A stretch of 64,000 nt of DNA from Kineococcus rhizosphaerae (GTDB lineage Bacteria; Actinomycetota; Actinomycetes; Actinomycetales; Kineococcaceae). The notes under the pieces were generated by a model. It was given only the letters and a program-made list of their open reading frames with translations. It did no database searches and was not told the DNA's origin. Positions 58,286 to 64,000 of this stretch are shown one piece after another. The translations under genes and the position numbers were made by a program. Every line of letters starts with the position of its first letter. The stretch's first letter is position 1. The stretch lies in contig NZ_PVZF01000004.1 of the NCBI RefSeq assembly GCF_003002055.1, forward strand, positions 124,001-188,000, in the 5' to 3' direction.

Positions 58286-59848
58286 TCAGGCCGGGCACGT
58301 CCCGGTGACCCCCGGCCGGACGGCGCCGGACCACGCACCCTGGACGCCGCGGACCGAGATGCCGGCGACGCGGTACTCGAAGGACTTGCCCGCCGTGGCG
58401 GTGGTGTCGCTCCACAGCGCCCCGCCCGCGGGCAGGACCACCTGGTCGCGGGCCTGCGCGGTGAGCCCTTGCCACGAGGTCGTCGACCCGGCCGGCCGGC
58501 GCTGCACCGCGTAGCGGACCGCCGGGGCCGCACCCCGCCAGCGCAGACCGGTGCCGCCGGAGGCGGGGACCTGGGTCAGACCGCAGGGCGCGGGCGGCGC
58601 GACGTCGGTCGGCGCGGACCCCGACAGGGTCGTGGCGAAGGAGCGCAGCAGGTCCGTGCGGTTCCGTTCGTCGTCGTCACGACCGGGGAAGAAGAACTGG
58701 AAGCCGTCGTCGTGGTCCACGAACCCGGCGGTGTCCGCGTGCGGCACCACCGACCAGCTGAGCGCACCGACGGCACCCGACGTGCGGACGGCGTCGAGGA
58801 ACTGGGTCAGGGGGACGCCGCCGCGGTGGTTGTTCCAGTCGTACTCCCCCACGAGGTAGGCCTTCTGGTGACGGGCGGCCGTCTGCGCGGCCGAGAGCAC
58901 CCGGTCGGTCTGCATCGGGTAGAAGTGGTCGTCGACGACGTCGACGGACGCGATGTCCAGGCTGGGCTCGTGCAGGCACCCCGTCCGGCAGGACGGGTCG
59001 GTGCCGTGGCCGTCGATGACCAGCTGCTGGGGCGCCACCGATCGGACGTGGTCCGCCACCGCCCGGGTCCAGGAGCCGTCCCAGTAGTTCCCCGCGCACG
59101 TCTGGCACCACATCTCGTTGCCCGTCTCCCACGCCATGATGGTCGGGTCGTCGCGATAGGCGAGCTTCGTGTAGGGGTTCACGTGCTGCACGAAGTGGGT
59201 GATGTACGCCTGGTAGTCGGCGATGACGCCGGGGTCGGAGAAGAACGCCCACTCCGGCAGCCCGCGCCAGCCGGTGTAGGTGAGCTTGCTGCCGTGGTAG
59301 TAGTCCCAGTTGTCGACCAGGGTGATGACCAGCCGCTGGCCGTGGCGGGCGGCCGAGGCCACGGCGTAGTCGATGGAGTCGAACGCGGAGTCCTGGAACT
59401 GCCCCCGGTGCGGCTCGATGCACTTCGGGCACCCGACGAGACCGCCCCAGGTGCGGACGACCGTCCCCCCGGAGGCCTGCGCGGCCCGGAAGGCGTCGTC
59501 GATGCGGAAGCGGGTCGGGACCGTCGGCTGCCCCGCGGCGTCCCGCACGTTGTCGTCCAGGCCGAGCCAGTAGACGTTGGTCCCCGAGAAGCGGAAGGGC
59601 TTGCCGTCAAGCGTCAGCTGGGTGCCCGCGCGACGCACGAACGCACCCGTCGGGGGCACCGCGGCGACCGAGCGGGTCGTGGCGACCGAGCGCGTCGTGG
59701 CCCTGACGGTCGCCGGGCCGCTGAAGGCCTCCGCCGCGCTCGGCACCCCGGCAGCCGTCAGCACCCCCGCCAGCAGCGCCAGGCACACCGCGAGGACGGG
59801 GCTGCGCAGGGGGCCGGGAGCGGTGGAGGTCGATCGGCGACGACGCAT
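58286..59848 (-). CDS. Secreted GH5-like (mannanase-type) hydrolase with C-terminal fibronectin-III-like domain
   Basis: The 520-residue protein has a Sec signal (about 1-41), an Ala/Thr-rich stretch with two ATTRSVA repeats and a catalytic barrel (about 68-410) opening FVRRAGTQLTLDGKPFRFSGTN. The acid/base is E245 (MAWETGNEMWC) and the nucleophile E335 (YLVGEYDWN). A beta-sandwich (about 415-520; GTGLRWRGAAPAVRYAVQRRPAG) resembles fibronectin type III. Several cysteine pairs (C140/C143, C248/C251, C287/C291) suggest disulphides outside the cell. Fungal-type mannanases share this layout. It belongs to the polysaccharide cluster. Confidence 0.85.
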   Translation of the reverse strand: MRRRRSTSTAPGPLRSPVLAVCLALLAGVLTAAGVPSAAEAFSGPATVRATTRSVATTRSVAAVPPTGAFVRRAGTQLTLDGKPFRFSGTNVYWLGLDDNVRDAAGQPTVPTRFRIDDAFRAAQASGGTVVRTWGGLVGCPKCIEPHRGQFQDSAFDSIDYAVASAARHGQRLVITLVDNWDYYHGSKLTYTGWRGLPEWAFFSDPGVIADYQAYITHFVQHVNPYTKLAYRDDPTIMAWETGNEMWCQTCAGNYWDGSWTRAVADHVRSVAPQQLVIDGHGTDPSCRTGCLHEPSLDIASVDVVDDHFYPMQTDRVLSAAQTAARHQKAYLVGEYDWNNHRGGVPLTQFLDAVRTSGAVGALSWSVVPHADTAGFVDHDDGFQFFFPGRDDDERNRTDLLRSFATTLSGSAPTDVAPPAPCGLTQVPASGGTGLRWRGAAPAVRYAVQRRPAGSTTSWQGLTAQARDQVVLPAGGALWSDTTATAGKSFEYRVAGISVRGVQGAWSGAVRPGVTGTCPA

Positions 59849-59913
59849 CCCGTCCCATCGGCACCCGGCGCCCCACCCTTGACGGCCTCAGTGCGGGCGC
59901 CGGCGGGACGAGG

Positions 59914-61050
59914 TCAGGCGGGCGCCGGGCGCCCGCGACGGGACCGGGCCCGCTGCTCCTCGTAGACGGCGTCGACGGCCGCGGCGGTGCGCCGCGCGTC
60001 GTAGCGCTGCACCACGGCGGGCGGGACGGGACGACGGTGCAGCCCGCGGGCGGTGAGCAGGTCGAGCGCCCCGCGCAGCGCCTCCGGTCCCCCGCCGGCG
60101 GCCCGGACGACCCCGTCGGGCAGGTCCCCGAGCTCCTCCAGCGCGGGGCACTGCACGAACACGGCCGGCAACCCCCCGGCGACCGCCTCCAGGACCGCCA
60201 GGCCGAACGTCTCGTCGCGCGAGGCGCTGACGAGGACGTCCGCCGCGGCGAGCACCGCGGGGACGTCGTCGCGCGCCCCCAGCCAGCGCACGGACGCCGC
60301 GACCCCCAGCTCCTCGGCCCGGGCCGCCAACGCGACCCGCAGCCCGCCCGCACCGGCCACGAGCAGCACGTGGCCGCCGCCGCGCAGCCTCGGCGCGAGC
60401 GCCTCCAGGACCTCGTCGACGCGCTTGACCGGGTCCAGCCGTCCCACGACCACGTGGACCGTCACCCCGTCGTCCACCCCCAGCTCGGCCCGGACCCGGC
60501 GCCGGTCCTCCTCCCGGGGACGGGCGGCGTCCAGGTCGATCCCGTTGTCCACCACGGTGATGCGGTCCCGGGGGACGCCCCAGGCCACGAGCCGGTCCGC
60601 CGTCGTCGCCGAGACGGCCACGGTGTGGTCGGTCAGCGACTCCAGCCCCCGGTACAGGCGCCGCAGCCAGGGGGTCAGCGGCCGTCCCTCGATCGAGTCG
60701 GCCATCAGGGAGTGCTCGCTGGAGACGACGACCGGGACGCCGGCCAGTCGCGCGGCGGGTATCCCCCACAGCTGCGCGGCCAGCAGGTGGACGTGCACGA
60801 CGTCGGGCCGCAGCCGCCGCAGCCGGCGGGCGAGGCGGGCGACGGCCAGGGGTTTGCGCCACCCCTCCATGCCCAGCACCTCGACCGGGTGCCCCCGCCG
60901 GCGCACGGCGTCGGCCACGGGCCCCCCCTCGTACAGGCACAGGGTCCGCGCCTGCGCCGCCGAGCGGTCGAGCAGGAGCTCCAGCTGCCGCTCGGCCCCC
61001 CCGGTGGTGAGCGTGGTGATGACGTGGACGACCCGGAGCGGGCGGTTCAC
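59914..61050 (-). CDS. Family 4 glycosyltransferase
   Basis: The 378-residue GT-B enzyme begins VNRPLRVVHVITTLTTGGAE, with the GG loop of GT4, and has DVVHVHLLAAQLWG near residue 85, VVVGRLDPVKRVDEVLEAL near 200 and SASRDETFGLAVLEAVAGGLPAV (E-x7-E) near 285. It is close to the WbpH/EpsD-like transferases. The start GTG 61050 overlaps the upstream glycosyltransferase stop by four bases. It lies 65 bases ahead of the secreted hydrolase gene stop-to-start. Confidence 0.88.
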   Translation of the reverse strand: MNRPLRVVHVITTLTTGGAERQLELLLDRSAAQARTLCLYEGGPVADAVRRRGHPVEVLGMEGWRKPLAVARLARRLRRLRPDVVHVHLLAAQLWGIPAARLAGVPVVVSSEHSLMADSIEGRPLTPWLRRLYRGLESLTDHTVAVSATTADRLVAWGVPRDRITVVDNGIDLDAARPREEDRRRVRAELGVDDGVTVHVVVGRLDPVKRVDEVLEALAPRLRGGGHVLLVAGAGGLRVALAARAEELGVAASVRWLGARDDVPAVLAAADVLVSASRDETFGLAVLEAVAGGLPAVFVQCPALEELGDLPDGVVRAAGGGPEALRGALDLLTARGLHRRPVPPAVVQRYDARRTAAAVDAVYEEQRARSRRGRPAPA

Positions 61051-62180
61051 CGGGTGCCCCCGCCCAGGACGGTCCGGTACACCGCAGCGGTGGCCTCGAC
61101 GCTGGACTCCCACGTGGGCAGCGCCAGCGCCCGCGGGACGTGCGGCACGTCCCCGCGCGCGCGGGTCGCCGTCAGCTCCTCCACGAGCGCGGCGGCCACG
61201 GTGGCGGTGTCGGCACCGCGCACCACGCCCCGCACCAGCCCGTCCTCGACGAGGTCGCCGATGCCGGCCTCGTCGCTGCCCACCACCGGCAGCCCCAGGG
61301 TCAGCGCCTCCATGACGCCCACGGGGTGCGCCTCGTAGTCGGACAGGGCGGCCATCACGGCGGCGCGGGCGAGCTCGCCGGCCATGGCCGCGCGGTCCGC
61401 CGGGGGCAGCGCGCGGAACTGCACGTGGTCCGCGACCCCGCACCGGCGGGCGGTGTCCCGCAGCTCCTGCTCGTAGGGGCCGCTGCCGAGGACGACGACG
61501 TGCGCCTCCGGCACCCGGCGGCGCACCAGGGGCAGGGCCTCGACGACCCGCTGGTGCCCCTTGTAGCGCTCGAGGCGGCCGCTGGTCACGATCCGTCCCG
61601 GCACCGGCGGCACCGCGACGGGCGAGGGGGGCAGGGCACCGCCGTTGGGGATGACGCTGAAGCGGTCCTCGGGCAGGCCCGTCACCGCGGCGAAGGCCGA
61701 CCGCTCGAAGCGGCTGACCGCGATGAGGCGGGCTGCGCGGCGCAGCAGCGGGGCGAGCACCCGGTACTGCACCCCGCGGCCCGCGGTCCGGACCGGGGAG
61801 GAGTGACCACCGCTGTGGAAGGTCAGCACGTACGGCGTGCGGGCCGCGAGCGCGGCGAGCATCCCCACCGGCGGGGTCAGCGTGTTGACGCCCTGGACGT
61901 GCACGAGGTCCCAAGCGCCGCGCAGCACCGGCACCGGCAGGCCGGGCGAGAGGTACAGGTCCCCCTCGCGGGGCCAGGAACGGCGGCGCAGCACCGGGAT
62001 GCCGTTGACGACGTCGCGCCGGGCCAGGGCGCCGCTGCGGTCGGTGGCCAGCACGGTGACGTCGAACTCCCCGGTGGCCGCCAGCCGGCGGGTGATCTCG
62101 GCGACGTGCGTCTCCAGACCACCCATCTCGGGGAAGTAGCGCTGCACGACGTGCAGGACGCGGGGTCGACGGACGCTCAC
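61047..62180 (-). CDS. Family 4 glycosyltransferase
   Basis: The 377-residue GT-B enzyme starts SVRRPRVLHVVQRYFPEMGGLETHVAEI (PxxGGxExxV acceptor loop) and has IVTSGRLERYKGHQRVVEAL near residue 195 and SDYEAHPVGVMEALTLGLPVVGSD (E-x7-E) near 280. It overlaps its neighbours by four bases at each end, so three or more genes form one translational unit. Donor and acceptor are unknown. Confidence 0.9.
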   Translation of the reverse strand: MSVRRPRVLHVVQRYFPEMGGLETHVAEITRRLAATGEFDVTVLATDRSGALARRDVVNGIPVLRRRSWPREGDLYLSPGLPVPVLRGAWDLVHVQGVNTLTPPVGMLAALAARTPYVLTFHSGGHSSPVRTAGRGVQYRVLAPLLRRAARLIAVSRFERSAFAAVTGLPEDRFSVIPNGGALPPSPVAVPPVPGRIVTSGRLERYKGHQRVVEALPLVRRRVPEAHVVVLGSGPYEQELRDTARRCGVADHVQFRALPPADRAAMAGELARAAVMAALSDYEAHPVGVMEALTLGLPVVGSDEAGIGDLVEDGLVRGVVRGADTATVAAALVEELTATRARGDVPHVPRALALPTWESSVEATAAVYRTVLGGGTR

Positions 62181-62938
62181 CGGTTCACCACCAGGGTTCG
62201 CAGGGGCTGGACCTGCCCGGGGTTGTTGACGGTCACCAGCACCCGCCCCCGGACGGGGACGACGACCGTGGTCCGCACGGTGCCGCCGGCGGGGACGCTC
62301 AGCAGGGGGTAGGTGACGACGGACCCGTCACCGGGGTCGGTGCGCAGCTCCAGGGGGCCGGTGGCGTCACCGCTCGACACCTCGACGACGGCCTCGGCGC
62401 CGTCGAGGGAGGCCAGCGACATCTGCAGCGGCGGGGTCGAGCTGTCCTGGACGCTGCGCACGGACACGACGAGCGCCGCCACCACGACCACGACCGCGGC
62501 GAGCGCCCACGGCGACGTGCGCAGCACCGCCCGGCGCACGGACCCCTCGGCCCGGGGCGCCGGCGGGGACGACGGCTCGTGGGCGCGGCCGGCACCGACG
62601 GCACGCACGCCGAGGGCGAGGAGAGCGGTCGCGCCCAGCCCGATCGCCCACGTGCGCGGCCGCAACCCGACACCGCTCACCCCCAGGGCGACCCCCACCA
62701 GGACGAGGGCCACCAGGACGCCGCCGACCCCGGCCAGCACGCGGTCCACGACGCTGCGCCGCCACCCCCACCCGGCCAGGGGCACGGCCGTGGCGACCGC
62801 GGCGAGCAGCACCAGCGGGGCACGCACCGCCACCGGCGCGTCCAGCAGCACGGCCGCGACGGCGGCGACGACCAGGACGCCCGCTGCGGCGAGCAGGGGC
62901 AGGCCGGTCCGGCGCCGGCCGGGGAGCGGAGGGGTCAC
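62177..62938 (-). CDS. Multi-pass membrane protein with exported C-terminal domain, function unknown
   Basis: The 253-residue protein has four membrane helices in the first 110 residues, a further one at about 143-160 (WALAAVVVVVAALVVSV) and a C-terminal beta-rich part (about 165-253; MSLASLDGAEAVVEVSSGD). Similar proteins occur in actinobacterial polysaccharide clusters, but I cannot name a family. Overlap with the glycosyltransferase gene (62180) and with the next protein (62938) by four bases each places it in the operon. Confidence 0.7.
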   Translation of the reverse strand: MTPPLPGRRRTGLPLLAAAGVLVVAAVAAVLLDAPVAVRAPLVLLAAVATAVPLAGWGWRRSVVDRVLAGVGGVLVALVLVGVALGVSGVGLRPRTWAIGLGATALLALGVRAVGAGRAHEPSSPPAPRAEGSVRRAVLRTSPWALAAVVVVVAALVVSVRSVQDSSTPPLQMSLASLDGAEAVVEVSSGDATGPLELRTDPGDGSVVTYPLLSVPAGGTVRTTVVVPVRGRVLVTVNNPGQVQPLRTLVVNR

Positions 62939-64000
62939 CGGGACAGCTCCGAAAGGTCGTAGACGGCGATGGCGCCGTTGTCGTAGACGCGGTCGACGCC
63001 GGGGACGTCGTCGAACTTCTGCAGCGCGGCCGCCGGGACGGGCGCGGTCCGGTCCTGGCCCCCGAACTCACCGCTCTCGATGTAGACGCCCTGGTTGGGC
63101 AGCCCGTTGGCGTCCCGGCGGTCCACGACGAGGTAGCGGATGCCGGCCCGGCGGATGAGGTCGACGTCGTCCTGGCCGAACTCCGGGTCGAGGATCAGGC
63201 GGGAGGCGTCGATGCCGGTGCTGATGTGCCGGACCGTGAACATCCCGCCGTCGGCCGCCACGAGCAGGCCGCTGACGCGGTCGGCGTAGACCCGGGTCTC
63301 CGGCGGCAGGGTCCGGCCCATCCAGTCGGCGGCGGCGATGTTGTCCGCGTCGACGCTGCGGGCGTCGGCGGAGACGAGGAACGGACCGGGCAGCTGCGCG
63401 CTGACCGTCCCCGACCCCAGGACCACGCCCCCGAGGAACGCCACCGTGGCGGCCGCCCCGAACAGGCCCGCGGCCCGCCGGGACGCCGCGCGGCGCACCA
63501 GCCACCAGGCCACGACGAAGCCGACGCCGAGGAACACGAAGCCCGCGGCCCGGTCCCCGACCTCCGAGGTCGCCCGCGCGACGTGGCCGCCGGGCACGAG
63601 GGGCCACAGCACGGCCGTCAGCACCAGGACGACGGCCAGGGGGACGCGGACCCGGACCCACGCCCTGGCCGCCCAGAGGGAGGGGACGAGGGCCGCCGCG
63701 GTGATGACCAGCCCGCCGAGCAGCAGCCCCTGCTCCCACCAGGCCGGGCCGACGCCGGCGGTGTTCGCGAACAGCGCCTTGGTCTGGCGGCCCTCGAAGA
63801 AGGCGCCGAGGTCGCTGGAGGAGCTGGTGACGATGGAGCCGAGGTAGCTGCCCAGGGTGTTGCCGGGGTTGAGCAGCGTCGCGGCGAAGCAGACGGCACC
63901 GACGAGCGTCATGACCGCCAGGGCCCGCGCGTCGCTGCCCGGCGGCACGGCCACCACCCCCCCGACCTGCTCGGACCCGCCGGCCGCGCGGCGACGCACC
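62935..64000 (-). CDS. Large membrane protein of polysaccharide cluster, C-terminal part
   Basis: The frame is open to the right edge, so at least 355 C-terminal residues are present. Visible are membrane helices ALAVMTLVGAVCFAATLL, EQGLLLGGLVITAAALVPSLW, VPLAVVLVLTAVLWPLVPGG, FVFLGVGFVVAWWLV and AAATVAFLGGVVLGSG. A soluble part follows (DADNIAAADWMGRTLPPETRVYADR, then RYLVVDRRDANGLP and DNGAIAVYDL). The soluble end recalls the extracytoplasmic region of membrane glycosyltransferase-like or O-antigen-ligase-type proteins, but no family is certain. A GTG at 63999 may be internal. Confidence 0.65.
   Translation of the reverse strand, partial: VRRRAAGGSEQVGGVVAVPPGSDARALAVMTLVGAVCFAATLLNPGNTLGSYLGSIVTSSSSDLGAFFEGRQTKALFANTAGVGPAWWEQGLLLGGLVITAAALVPSLWAARAWVRVRVPLAVVLVLTAVLWPLVPGGHVARATSEVGDRAAGFVFLGVGFVVAWWLVRRAASRRAAGLFGAAATVAFLGGVVLGSGTVSAQLPGPFLVSADARSVDADNIAAADWMGRTLPPETRVYADRVSGLLVAADGGMFTVRHISTGIDASRLILDPEFGQDDVDLIRRAGIRYLVVDRRDANGLPNQGVYIESGEFGGQDRTAPVPAAALQKFDDVPGVDRVYDNGAIAVYDLSELSR

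Noticed and set aside
1-64000. tRNA, rRNA, insertion sequences, prophage or integrase genes
   Set aside because: None was recognised in either strand; composition and gene order look uniform.

Overview
The window reads as a piece of the chromosome of a high-G+C actinobacterium. By eye it is roughly three-quarters G+C. It uses GTG starts very often, joins genes by 4-base GTGA start/stop overlaps, has several promoters that look leaderless, and uses the menaquinone, C5 (glutamate) heme and System II cytochrome c routes. A methyl-accepting chemotaxis gene with a sigma-28-like promoter points to a motile member. Kineococcus or another Kineosporiales genus would fit, but that is inference from gene content and not a database match. 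No rRNA, tRNA, transposase, integrase or CRISPR array was recognised, so this looks like core chromosome with some accessory genes.

Layout. 1-7,700: the N-terminus of a ferredoxin-NADP reductase-like flavoprotein (leftward), a RarD-type permease, an MprF-like DUF2156 protein, a DMT-type permease, a DUF998 membrane protein with a four-carbon acid sugar kinase, and a two-gene LigC/PolD end-joining operon. 7,700-11,350: a chemotaxis receptor and a divergent TetR/short-chain dehydrogenase pair. 11,370-34,410: the menaquinone pathway in pieces (polyprenyl diphosphate synthase, MenJ-like reductase, MenG, MenD, a MenI-like thioesterase, MenC, MenB, MenE, MenA), interleaved with regulator/oxidoreductase pairs (AraC/quinone reductase, MarR/NmrA/epoxide hydrolase, GntR/DUF1648, XRE/zinc dehydrogenase) and a tandem pair of GGDEF-EAL proteins. 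MenF and MenH are not seen.

34,129-40,425 is one leftward overlapping operon: hemL, a histidine phosphatase, a ResA-like lipoprotein thioredoxin, ccdA, resB, ccsB and DUF4229. It joins heme synthesis to cytochrome c maturation. 40,559-43,020 holds a hypothetical gene, an AraC/VOC pair and a methyltransferase. 43,026-49,424 is the rex-hemA-hemC-hemD(cobA fusion)-hemB block with a glutaredoxin-like gene upstream. A good Rex operator overlaps the rex promoter, so heme supply is probably tied to the NADH/NAD+ ratio.

49,464-64,000 is a surface and carbohydrate region: a HAD phosphatase, a secreted GH12 glucanase with a CBM2, a class F sortase overlapping a DUF4397 surface protein, a GT2 and three GT4-type glycosyltransferases, two exported GH5-like hydrolases and two membrane proteins. 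The last two run off the right edge or up to it in an overlapping operon. This looks like an exopolysaccharide locus.

The most unusual non-coding features are a converging array of ten GATC-centred repeats, mostly at exact 21-base spacing, between menG and menD, and two families of long perfect palindromes. Each palindrome family occurs at unrelated loci, and one pair of copies shows a compensatory stem change.
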